64,000 nt of DNA, taken from assembly GCA_963835955.1 (NCBI GenBank), contig CAWIHZ010000026.1:62001-126000 (forward strand). The letters run 5' to 3'. Within the stretch, counting starts at the first letter, position 1; each line of letters starts with the position of its first letter. Of this stretch, positions 56,658 through 64,000 are shown one piece after another. Made by a program: the position numbers and the translations under genes. Under the pieces are notes generated by a model. It was not told the origin of the DNA and searched no databases. It saw only the letters and a program-made list of their open reading frames with translations. The stretch is from Roseiarcus sp963835955. GTDB taxonomy: Bacteria > Pseudomonadota > Alphaproteobacteria > Rhizobiales > Beijerinckiaceae.

Positions 56658-56979
56658 GGATATCTAGCGTATTCGCCGAGCGGAGACCTGTCCAGCGGCG
56701 CGCACGCTCCCGCAAACCCGGAAGCCAGAGTGTGTTGGATCGATTCGATCCGTTCGCTGATTGTCGGCTATTTGCGCAAAGCCGTCATTGACTGCATCGT
56801 CATCGCGAGGAGCGAAGCGACACGGCGATCCAGAGAATCGTTAGGGCCGCGGCGGCGGCTTCTGGATCGCGCCGCTTCGCTCGCGATGACGGCTTTGCTT
56901 TCTTGAGCGACGCAGGTTCTAGCCGAGCCCCCGGCGACGACTGCCCGATATTTTGGCGCCGCGCATTTAGGTTCATCCG
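56658..56979. other. Intergenic region between the cyclase gene and glyS
   Basis: About 320 bases without a gene. The main content is the REP-like palindrome at 56798-56893. Confidence 0.6.
56798..56893. repeat. REP-like palindromic element
   Basis: The left part (CGTCATCGCGAGGAGCGAAG, then CGATCCAGA) is matched in reverse complement by the right part (TCTGGATCGC, GCTTCGCTCGCGATGACGGC) about 30 bases later. It is the common intergenic palindrome type of Hyphomicrobiales and is different in sequence from the doublet at 50.5 kb. Confidence 0.75.
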
Positions 56980-59256
56980 CTATCCGGCGATCCTCGAAAA
57001 GTCGGCGACCGCGTGCACCGCGTCGCGCAATTCGCCGAGCAGGCGCAGGCGGTTGAGGCGCAGCGCGGGATCGTCGGCGTTGACGGTGACGTCGCGGAAG
57101 AAAGCGTCGACCGGCGCGCGAAGGCCCGAAAGCGCGCGCATCGCGCCTTCGAAATCCTCGCGGCCAACGCGCTCGCGCGCCTCCGCGCCCAACGCGGCGA
57201 GCGCGTCGGCGAGGCTTTTTTCGGCTGGCAGGATCAGCGCGGCCGGATCGTGCCTTCCAGCGAACGCGCCGGCGCCGTCCTTCTTCTCCTCGGCCCGCAG
57301 GATGTTGGCGGCGCGGCGATAGCCGGCGAGCAGGTTCCGGCCGTCCTCGGCGTCGAGGAGGCGCCCGAGCGCTTCAACCCGCCGCACGATCATCAAGAGA
57401 TCGTCCTGGCCGGGAAGAGCGAACACGGCGTCGATCAGGTCGTGCCGCGCCCCCTTCTCGCGCAAATAGACTTTCAGGCGGTCGGCGAAGAAGGCGAGGA
57501 GGCCGGCGATCGTTTCGCGCAGGCGCGCCTCGTCGGGGGCGGGGGCCTCGCGTCGCCTGGAGGCGAGAAAGGACCCTCGGACCTCGTCGAGTTCCGGACC
57601 TTCGGGGAAGCCTCGCCGTTCGAGCGATTCGACGACCGCGTCCGCTTCATCCTCGCGCGCGAATTCGACGTCGAACAAAGCTCCCCAGACGGCGGTGTTC
57701 AACGGCGGCGTCAACGGCAGCCTGAGGCCGTTTTCGAGAACGATGCGAACGACGCCGAGCGCGGCCCGCCTCAGCGCGTAGGGGTCCTTGCTGCCGGTCG
57801 GCTTTTCGCCGATCGCCCAAAAACTCCCGAGCGTGTCGAACTTGTCGGCAAGCGCGACCGCGATCGAGACCGGCGCGGCCGGAACGCGGTCGTTCGGCCC
57901 TTGCGGCTTGTAATGCTCCTCGATCGCGGCGGCGACGCTTGGATCTTCGCCTTGCGCGCTCGCGTAATAGCGGCCCATCAGGCCCTGCAGCTCGGGAAAC
58001 TCGCCGACCATTTCGGTGACCAGGTCCGCCTTGGCCAGATGCGCCGCGCGGGCCGCAAGCCCCGCGTCGGCGCCGACCCGCTCCGCGAGTTCGCGCGAAA
58101 GCTGCTCGATGCGTTCGATCCGCTCGGCCTGCGTGCCGAGCTTTTCGTGAAAGACGACGCCGAGCGCCTCCAGCTTGGCGAGGCGCTGGTCGAGCGGCTT
58201 GTCGGCCTTGTCCTTGTAGTCTGCGAGGGGGGCGAGATCGGTCACAAAGAAATGGCGGGCGTCGGCGAGCCGCGCGCGCACGACGCGGGCGTTTCCGGCC
58301 GCGATCGCCGCCCCGCCGTCGGCGGCGATCAGGTTGGCGACGAGGATGAAGCGGTTGGCGAGCTCGCCGGCCGCGTCCTTAAGGACAAAGCACTTCTGAT
58401 TGGCGCGAATGGTGGCGCGGATCACCTCGGGCGGAAGGTCGAGGAACGCCGGCTCGAATTCGCCCATCAGCGCGACCGGCCATTCGACCAGTCCGGCGAC
58501 TTCCTCCAGCAGACCTTCGTCCTCGACCAGTTCGAGACCTCGCGCGAAGGCCAGGCTTTGAGCGTCGGCGAGAATGATCGCCTTGCGCCGTTCTGGGTCG
58601 AGTTCGACCCTGGCCTTGTGAAGGGCCTCGACGTAATCGTCGAAGCGGCGGACCCTGATCGGCTCGGGGGCCATGAAGCGATGGCCCCAGGTCACGTCTC
58701 CGCTCGCGAGCCCGTCGATCGCGAACGGCACAATCTCCACCATGTCGTGCGGCGAGCCGAGCGTGCAGACGATCCCGCGCAGGGGCCGCACCCAGCGCAG
58801 CGCGTCGGGCCTTATCGAGGCCGCGCCCCAGCGCATCGACTTCGGCCACGGGAAAGAGCGCACGATTTCGGGAATGATTTCGGCAAGGGCGTCCTTGGTC
58901 GCGCGGCCGGGCTTGGCGATCGTCGCGAGGTAAAATTCGCCCTTCTTCGGGTCGTACCCGACGGTCGCGTCCTCGATCCGGGCGAGGCCGGCGCTCTTGA
59001 GGAACCCTCGGATGGCCGCTTCCGGCGCGCCGACGCGCGGACCTTTTCGCTCCTCGCGCAAGTCCGGCTGCACGGCAGGCAGGCCGAGCACATGAAGCGT
59101 CAGGCGGCGGGGAGTGACAAAAGCCTGGGCGCCCTCATAAGTCAGATCGCGATCGATGAGCGCGTTGGCGACCAGGCGCTTCAGGTCGTCGGCCGCCTGC
59201 CGCTGCATGCGCGCGGGGATTTCCTCGCTGAAGAGTTCGAGCAGGAGATCGGGCAT
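56980..59256 (-). CDS. glyS: Glycyl-tRNA synthetase beta subunit
   Basis: GlyS is the large subunit of the bacterial alpha2-beta2 glycyl-tRNA synthetase and binds tRNA-Gly. The 758-residue protein begins MPDLLLELFSEEIPARMQRQ and has the family motifs FVTPRRLTLHVLGLPAVQPD, SMRWGAASIRPDALRWVRPL, GDVTWGHRFMAPEPI, IDAVFALPGQDDLLMIVRRV and a C-terminal anticodon-binding-like part (VDAFFRDVTVNADDPALRLN). It follows glyQ by one base and forms an operon with it. Confidence 0.97.
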   Translation of the reverse strand: MPDLLLELFSEEIPARMQRQAADDLKRLVANALIDRDLTYEGAQAFVTPRRLTLHVLGLPAVQPDLREERKGPRVGAPEAAIRGFLKSAGLARIEDATVGYDPKKGEFYLATIAKPGRATKDALAEIIPEIVRSFPWPKSMRWGAASIRPDALRWVRPLRGIVCTLGSPHDMVEIVPFAIDGLASGDVTWGHRFMAPEPIRVRRFDDYVEALHKARVELDPERRKAIILADAQSLAFARGLELVEDEGLLEEVAGLVEWPVALMGEFEPAFLDLPPEVIRATIRANQKCFVLKDAAGELANRFILVANLIAADGGAAIAAGNARVVRARLADARHFFVTDLAPLADYKDKADKPLDQRLAKLEALGVVFHEKLGTQAERIERIEQLSRELAERVGADAGLAARAAHLAKADLVTEMVGEFPELQGLMGRYYASAQGEDPSVAAAIEEHYKPQGPNDRVPAAPVSIAVALADKFDTLGSFWAIGEKPTGSKDPYALRRAALGVVRIVLENGLRLPLTPPLNTAVWGALFDVEFAREDEADAVVESLERRGFPEGPELDEVRGSFLASRRREAPAPDEARLRETIAGLLAFFADRLKVYLREKGARHDLIDAVFALPGQDDLLMIVRRVEALGRLLDAEDGRNLLAGYRRAANILRAEEKKDGAGAFAGRHDPAALILPAEKSLADALAALGAEARERVGREDFEGAMRALSGLRAPVDAFFRDVTVNADDPALRLNRLRLLGELRDAVHAVADFSRIAG

Positions 59257-59257
59257 A

Positions 59258-60187
59258 TCAGCTCGGCGCCCCGCCTCCGGCCGTCTTGAGCCAGGCGGCG
59301 CCGCAGGCCTTGGCGAGTTCGCGCACTCTGAGGATATAGCTCTGGCGCTCGGTGACCGAGATCACGCCGCGCGCATCGAGAAGGTTGAAGGCGTGGCTCG
59401 CCTTGATGCACTGGTCGTAGGCCGGCAGCGCCGTCAGATGGCGTTCGCCGGCTGCGCCGCGATCGAGCAGCGAGCGGCACTCGGCCTCCGCGTCCTTGAA
59501 GTGCTGAAACAGGATCGCCGTATCGGCGTATTCGAAGTTGAAGCGGGAAAATTCCTGTTCCGCCTGCCTGAACACGTCGCCGTAGGTGACCCGTTCGACG
59601 CCGTCGCGGCCGTTGAAGTTGATGTCATAGACGCTGTCGACGCCCTGCACATACATCGCCAGCCGCTCGAGGCCATAGGTCAGTTCGCCGGAGACGGGGG
59701 CGCATTCGAAGCCGGCGACCTGCTGAAAGTAAGTGAACTGCGACACCTCCATGCCGTCGCACCAGCATTCCCAGCCGAGCCCCCACGCGCCGAGCGTCGG
59801 GCTTTCCCAGTCGTCCTCGACGAAGCGCATGTCGTGAACGGTCATGTCGACGCCGATCGCCTCGAGCGAATCGAGATAGAGCTGCTGGAGGTTGTCCGGC
59901 GACGGCTTCAGGATCGCCTGATACTGATAGTAATGCTGAAGCCGGTTGGGGTTCTCGCCATATCGCCCGTCCTTGGGACGGCGCGAGGGCTGCGCATAGC
60001 CCGCCTTCCAGGCTTTGGGGCCGAGCGAGCGCAGGGCGGTCGCCGGATGGAAGGTGCCTGCGCCGACTTCCATGTCGTAGGGTTGCAGAATGACGCAGCC
60101 CTGCCGCGCCCAGAAATTCTGCAAGGTCAGAATCAGGCCCTGAAACGACCTGACGGGGTCGAGAGCGGCGTCGGCGGCGGGCGGCAT
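59258..60187 (-). CDS. glyQ: Glycyl-tRNA synthetase alpha subunit
   Basis: GlyQ is the catalytic subunit that forms glycyl-AMP. The 309-residue protein has the class II motifs FQGLILTLQNFWARQGCVIL, QPYDMEVGAGTFHPATALRS, PNRLQHYYQYQAILKPSPDN and LGWECWCDGMEVSQFTYFQQ, then GELTYGLERLAMYVQGVDSV. The length is standard. It lies directly upstream of glyS and diverges from rph. Confidence 0.98.
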   Translation of the reverse strand: MPPAADAALDPVRSFQGLILTLQNFWARQGCVILQPYDMEVGAGTFHPATALRSLGPKAWKAGYAQPSRRPKDGRYGENPNRLQHYYQYQAILKPSPDNLQQLYLDSLEAIGVDMTVHDMRFVEDDWESPTLGAWGLGWECWCDGMEVSQFTYFQQVAGFECAPVSGELTYGLERLAMYVQGVDSVYDINFNGRDGVERVTYGDVFRQAEQEFSRFNFEYADTAILFQHFKDAEAECRSLLDRGAAGERHLTALPAYDQCIKASHAFNLLDARGVISVTERQSYILRVRELAKACGAAWLKTAGGGAPS

Positions 60188-60361
60188 AATGACCCTTTTC
60201 CAAGTCCCTTCGGATCGGCGCGGCGACCCTAGAGACGCGGGCGCCGACGGTCAACGCGACGAGACCGGCGTTGAGGCTTGCGCGCGGCCACCTTCGCCGC
60301 CTGGTTTGCCTCGCCGCGCGTCTGTCGCTAAAGCGGGCCTCCTTCGAGAAGGGTCCGCCCC

Positions 60362-61075
60362 ATGCGTCCATCCAAACGCGCCGCCGATCAAATGCGCCAG
60401 GTGAGTTTCGAGCGCGGGGTCGCCCGCTACGCCGAGGGGTCGTGTCTGGTTCGCTTCGGCGATACCCATGTTCTGTGCGCGGCCTCGCTGGAGGATAAGC
60501 CGCCGCCGTGGCTGCGCGGGCAGGGCAGGGGATGGGTGACGGCCGAATATGCGATGCTGCCGCGCGCGACCTCGACCCGAACCAGGCGCGAATCCGCGAC
60601 CGGCAAGGTGTCGGGCCGCACTCAGGAGATCCAGCGGCTGATCGGCCGATCGCTGCGCGCGGTGGTCGATCTGCCGCGTCTGGGAGAACGGCAGATCACC
60701 GTGGATTGCGACGTTCTGCAGGCGGACGGCGGCACCCGCACCGCCTCGATCACCGGGGCTTGGCTGGCGCTGCGCGACTGCCTGCAATGGATGACGCAGC
60801 GGTCGATCCTGCGCGAAAGCCCGCTGAAGGATCACGTCGCCGCCGTTTCCTGCGGCATCGTCGGCGGCGGCGCGGTGATCGATCTTGATTACGCCGAGGA
60901 CTCGAGCGCCGAAACCGACGCGAATTTCGTCATGACCGGCGCCGGCGGACTGGTCGAAGTGCAGGGCTCGGCCGAGGGCGCGCCGTTCAGCGAGGCCGAA
61001 CTGCTGCAAATGATGGCTCTGGCGCGCGCCGGCATCGGCCAGCTCGTGGGAATGCAAAAGGCCGCGATTTCGTGA
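60362..61075 (+). CDS. rph: Ribonuclease PH
   Basis: RNase PH trims the 3' ends of tRNA precursors by phosphorolysis. The 237-residue protein has the signature motifs MRPSKRAADQMRQVSFERGV, MLPRATSTRTRRESATGKVS, GRTQEIQRLIGRSLRAVVDL, and the metal-binding region AVSCGIVGGGAVIDLDYAED. The length is standard (about 237-240). It is convergent with the RNase D-like gene, 10 bases apart. Confidence 0.98.
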   Translation: MRPSKRAADQMRQVSFERGVARYAEGSCLVRFGDTHVLCAASLEDKPPPWLRGQGRGWVTAEYAMLPRATSTRTRRESATGKVSGRTQEIQRLIGRSLRAVVDLPRLGERQITVDCDVLQADGGTRTASITGAWLALRDCLQWMTQRSILRESPLKDHVAAVSCGIVGGGAVIDLDYAEDSSAETDANFVMTGAGGLVEVQGSAEGAPFSEAELLQMMALARAGIGQLVGMQKAAIS

Positions 61076-61085
61076 CCCGGGCCGC

Positions 61086-61706
61086 TCACGGGTAGACGTG
61101 AGAGAAGACGTCCATGCCTTCAAAGCCTGCAAGATCGAGGCGGACCCGATCCGGCAGATAGGCGAAAGCGGCGCGTGCCAAACCGTCCCGGCCCTCGCGC
61201 GCGAGCATCGCGTCGAGCCTGTCGCGCAAGGCGTGCAAATAGAGCACGTCCGACGAGGCATAGGCGAGCTGCGCGTCGGTCAGGGTCTCAGCGCCCCAAT
61301 CGGAGGATTGCTGCTGCTTGGAGATTTCGACTCCGAGCAATTCGCGCGTCAGGTCCTTCAGGCCGTGGCGATCGGTGTAGGTGCGGGCGATCTTGGAGGC
61401 GATCTTGGTGCAATAGACCGGTTCGGCCATGATTCCGAACGCGTGCTGCAGCACCGCCATGTCGAAGCGGCCGAAATGGAAAAGTTTGACGACCTTCGGG
61501 TCGCCGAGCAGCCGCTCGAGACAGGGAGCGCTCTTCTGGCCGGGCGCGATCTGCACCACGTCGGCCTGCCCGTCGCCGCGCGAAAGCTGCACCACGCACA
61601 GCCGGTCGCGGCCAACCGAAAGGCCCAACGTTTCGGTGTCGATCGCGACCGCGTCGCCGAACGCCGCATCGGCGGGCAAATCGTTTCGGTGGAGGCGGAC
61701 GGTCAT
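61086..61706 (-). CDS. rnd: Ribonuclease D-like 3'-5' exonuclease
   Basis: The 206-residue protein has only the DEDDy exonuclease domain: Exo I AVAIDTETLGLSVGRDRLCV, Exo II LFHFGRFDMAVLQHAFG, and Exo III with Tyr in LAYASSDVLYLHALRDRL. It lacks the HRDC domains of E. coli RNase D. Such short forms are usual in alphaproteobacteria. I chose the ATG at 61706 (MTVRLHRNDLPADAAFGDAV); the frame reaches 61742. It probably trims tRNA 3' ends or small RNAs, which fits its neighbour rph. Confidence 0.92.
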   Translation of the reverse strand: MTVRLHRNDLPADAAFGDAVAIDTETLGLSVGRDRLCVVQLSRGDGQADVVQIAPGQKSAPCLERLLGDPKVVKLFHFGRFDMAVLQHAFGIMAEPVYCTKIASKIARTYTDRHGLKDLTRELLGVEISKQQQSSDWGAETLTDAQLAYASSDVLYLHALRDRLDAMLAREGRDGLARAAFAYLPDRVRLDLAGFEGMDVFSHVYP

Positions 61707-61919
61707 CGAGCGCGCATAGCAGCGGTCTTCGCCGGCCGTCAACTCGACTCGCCCCTTATACCGGCCGCCGCGGCGTGGACGGGCGCGAGAAAATCGGCTG
61801 TCGCGTCGGCGGCGTTCTTAAAGAGCAGGCAAGAAGACCGCGTCCCTTGCATAGCGCTCAACACGCGGCGTCGACGAACGTTCCGCCCGACCATGCGCCG
61901 GCCGACTGCCGGTCGAACC

Positions 61920-62417
61920 TCAGGCGGCGATCGGCGGCCGCACGCATTCATGCGAGACCGCGGCGCAGAATACGTAGCCGACGCCGCGCACCGAGCGGAT
62001 CAGTGGCGGCCGGGCGCGGTCGGCGTCGATCTTCTTGCGCAGGCGCGCGACCAGCGTGTCGATCGAGCGGTCGAAATAATTCCACTTGCGCCCTTTCAGG
62101 GCGGCGAGCAGAGCGCTACGGGACGCTGCTTTCCCCGGCTGGCGGATGAGGGCCATCAGCAGTTCGAATTCCGACGATGTGAGGTCGACCCGCCGGCCGG
62201 CGGGATTGACGAGGTCGCGCACTGTCGCATCGAGCGTCCACCCGGCGAAGACATAGAGACGTGGCTCCGGCGCGGAGCCGGCGAGAGACCGCCGCCCCAA
62301 GACGGGGCGATGAGTGGCAAAGTCGTCGGCGGTGTGGACCTCGACCTCGCCAAGTCGCAGCGCGCTTTCAATCGCAGCCAGTTCTTGGTCGTCATCGTCG
62401 AGAATGAGAATCCGCAT
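61920..62417 (-). CDS. Response regulator with winged helix and truncated receiver domain
   Basis: The 165-residue protein begins like a receiver domain (MRILILDDDDQELAAIESAL, with the acidic cluster) but that domain stops after about 35 residues, before the strand that holds the phosphorylated Asp. A linker (FAGWTLDATVRDLVNPAGRR) leads into a complete OmpR-type winged helix (LTSSEFELLMALIRQPGKAA, FDRSIDTLVARLRKKIDADR, LIRSVRGVGYVFC). It is therefore unlikely to be controlled by normal phosphorylation. No histidine kinase gene is next to it. Confidence 0.85.
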   Translation of the reverse strand: MRILILDDDDQELAAIESALRLGEVEVHTADDFATHRPVLGRRSLAGSAPEPRLYVFAGWTLDATVRDLVNPAGRRVDLTSSEFELLMALIRQPGKAASRSALLAALKGRKWNYFDRSIDTLVARLRKKIDADRARPPLIRSVRGVGYVFCAAVSHECVRPPIAA

Positions 62418-62822
62418 CGCTTGCCCTGCCTTCGATCACCATCGCCTCGCGGCGATTCGGACGCCCCCTTTCCGGAATCGTCGCACAGCAAGATTCAATG
62501 TCAATAATTGACGTTGGGGCATGAAGATAATTATTTCAGCGGCGGTTTGCTCACGGTTTTCGTCGCCAAAAAATCATTCCGGTTGGTACGACGACAGAAA
62601 GAAACTCTGCCGTTATTGTGAATGTGTCAAAAAGGTCCGCCGCTCGGTTTGGCGGCGGTTGCGCAAAGACCACCGCGACATCGCCATGTTCCGTTCCGCC
62701 GCGGTCGATGCGCTGCTGCAACGGCGTGCAATTGACTTGTCTATAATTCCATGTCCAATGACTATGCGTAGGCGCGAAATTTTGTAGAAGCGCACGGACC
62801 TCCCGCCAACGGACGCAACGCG
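62418..62822. other. AT-richer divergent intergenic region
   Basis: About 400 bases between the response regulator and the LysR gene, distinctly AT-richer than the rest of the window (for example near 62500-62650). It should hold the two divergent promoters. An open frame of 88 residues at 62521-62787 lacks family resemblance and I do not call it. Confidence 0.5.
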
Positions 62823-63680
62823 ATGCGCAGCATACCCATCGACGTCCTGCGGGCTTTCGTCGCCGTCGTCGAGGCGCGGGGCTTCACCCGCGCGGCCGAG
62901 GAGCTGGGTCGTTCGCAACCGACGATCAGCCTGCAGGTGAAGCGGCTCGAGGAGTTGGTCGAAGCGCCGTTGTTCGAAAAAAAGGCCGCGCGCTTCGAAT
63001 TGACCGGCGTCGGCGGGGTCTGTTTCGATTACGGCAAGCGGCTGCTTCGCCTGCATGACGAAATGCTGGACGAGGCGATGCGCCGCGGGACGCCGCATCC
63101 GACCCTCCGCGTCGGGATTCCTGGCGAATTCGCCGCCATCCTGACGCGACGCCTCGATCAGTTGCGCGTGGACGCTCAGGTCGCGGCGGCCTTCGACGTG
63201 ATCACGGACGCCTCGCCGGCGCTCGCGGCCGACTTCGAGCGGAACGCGCTCGACATCGCGCTGGTCGTCGGGGCCAGCGACGGCGATCCGCACCGGATCG
63301 CACAATGGCGCGCGCCGCTGGGGTGGTTCGGCGGGGACGGGAATGCGCGCGCCGAAAACAAGCCGCTGCCGCTGGTGGCGCCTCCGCCGGACTCGCTGTT
63401 TCACGTGGCCGCGGTCGGAGCGCTGCGGGCGCACGGGCGTCAATTCGAGATCGTCTGCACAAGCGCGGATTTCGCGGTGCTCGCCGCCGCCGCCGCCGCG
63501 GGGCTCGGCGTCATGGCCACGTTCGAGGCGCTCGCGCCCGATGGACTGAAGCCATGCGCCGGCAAGGGCTTTCCGCCTTTGCCGAAGATCGCGCTTTCTC
63601 TGCTGGCGCGCTCCCCTGCGTCGGCGGTCGCGGGGCGCCGCTGGGTCGCGAGCGTCGTCGACAAGCTCCAGCAGGCTTGA
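62823..63680 (+). CDS. LysR-family transcriptional regulator
   Basis: The 285-residue protein has the LysR helix-turn-helix at the N-terminus (IDVLRAFVAVVEARGFTRAA, EELGRSQPTISLQVKRLEEL) and a C-terminal effector-binding domain (VGIPGEFAAILTRRLDQLR, VVGASDGDP, AAGLGVMATFEALAPDGLKP). The length is normal. LysR proteins often control a divergent gene. Here that gene encodes the receiver-truncated response regulator, so a link between the two is possible but unproven. Confidence 0.92.
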   Translation: MRSIPIDVLRAFVAVVEARGFTRAAEELGRSQPTISLQVKRLEELVEAPLFEKKAARFELTGVGGVCFDYGKRLLRLHDEMLDEAMRRGTPHPTLRVGIPGEFAAILTRRLDQLRVDAQVAAAFDVITDASPALAADFERNALDIALVVGASDGDPHRIAQWRAPLGWFGGDGNARAENKPLPLVAPPPDSLFHVAAVGALRAHGRQFEIVCTSADFAVLAAAAAAGLGVMATFEALAPDGLKPCAGKGFPPLPKIALSLLARSPASAVAGRRWVASVVDKLQQA

Positions 63681-63799
63681 GCGCCGCCGCGCCGCGCTCC
63701 CGATCCGCGTTGCACTTTGTCACAATTCGTCACGAATTGCGTGGCCCGTTCGTGGCAGTATTCCATGAATCGCAAATCGAGAGCGGGCAGGCGCCGAGG

Positions 63800-64000
63800 A
63801 TGCGCAACAATCTCAAACGCCAACCGCTTGTCGCGATCGGTCGCGACAGGCGCGATGCGACCGACGAGGGGCGCGAGCTGGCGCTGCTCGCCGAGTTCAC
63901 CCGGCATGATTCCGTCGCCTCGCTCGCGGGCGCCATCGCGGCGCGCCTTGGCGGGAACGCGTGCGAGGAAGACCTGATCGCCCGCGCGAGTCTCGGCGCG
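63800..64000 (+). CDS. Partial hypothetical protein at the right edge
   Basis: An ATG at 63800 opens a frame of 67 codons that runs off the window. The visible residues (MRNNLKRQPLVAIGRDRRDA, then REGRELALLAEFTRHDSVAS-like) are charged, without signal peptide. The part visible is too short to name a family. The frame codon use is like that of its neighbours, so it may be real. Confidence 0.45.
   Translation, partial: MRNNLKRQPLVAIGRDRRDATDEGRELALLAEFTRHDSVASLAGAIAARLGGNACEEDLIARASLGA

Noticed and set aside
57013..59289. A 758-codon open frame on the + strand across glyS
   Set aside because: It mirrors glyS, which is certain from its motifs. The antisense product is a compositional shadow.
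61075..61093. Terminator between rph and the RNase D-like gene
   Set aside because: ACCCG and CGGGT form only a 5-bp stem without a T-run on either strand; too weak to call.
62521..62787. A small 88-residue protein between the response regulator and the LysR gene
   Set aside because: The sequence is AT-rich regulatory-type DNA between divergent genes, with no ribosome site and no family resemblance.

Overview
The window is about 64 kb of GC-rich DNA whose gene families, gene order and codon use fit an alphaproteobacterium of the order Hyphomicrobiales (Rhizobiales). The flagellar gene order (flgBC-fliE-flgGAI-motE-flgH-fliLP, then flgEKL-flaF-flbT-flgD-fliQ-flhA-fliR), the pair flaF/flbT, and motB-motC-fliK are rhizobial traits. 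A methylotroph-type family such as Beijerinckiaceae or Methylocystaceae is possible, but this is only an impression from gene order.

Layout. 1-21.6 kb (+ strand) is most of a flagellar regulon: motor switch (fliN, fliG), export gate (flhB, fliP, fliQ, flhA, fliR), rod, rings and hook (flgB, flgC, fliE, flgG, flgA, flgI, flgH, flgE, flgK, flgL, flgD), regulators (flaF, flbT), motE, fliL and small chaperone-like genes. An AraC-type regulator and an 86-residue orphan gene sit between fliQ and flhA. 21.6-27.1 kb (- strand) is a YtfQ-YtfR-YtfT-YjfF type sugar ABC transporter operon ending in its probable GntR/FCD regulator. 27.4-28.6 kb is a large nucleoside-phosphorylase-like protein. 29.1-35.9 kb (- strand) is a second motility operon, fliF-fliH-motB-motC-fliK, overlapping a lytic transglycosylase. 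It is divergent from a flagellin gene at 36.3 kb. 38.2-48 kb holds housekeeping and metabolic genes (gyrB, an HpcH/HpaI aldolase, a Spy-like protein, a thioesterase, purB, a FAD oxidoreductase, an amidase, folE). 48.3-56.7 kb holds a DCC-lipase maturation factor fusion and a giant SAM-cyclase-ATPase-TPR protein with three copies of its C-terminal module. 57-64 kb holds glyS, glyQ, rph, an rnd-like exonuclease, a response regulator with a truncated receiver, a LysR regulator and a partial gene at the right edge.

The main structural oddity is a set of frameshifts. flgC, fliF, motB, fliK and the amidase are broken, and the P-loop part of the giant cyclase crosses six shifts in about 330 bp. Every one except the second amidase shift has the same sense and is repaired by putting back one GC (or CG) dinucleotide at a place where this recreates a GCGC or CGCG tract. 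A consensus or assembly error that contracts GC dinucleotide repeats is the simplest reading, so these genes may well be intact in the cell.

fliM, motA, fliI, flgF and fliO are not in this window; some may lie beyond the left edge. I saw no rRNA, tRNA, CRISPR array or insertion sequence.
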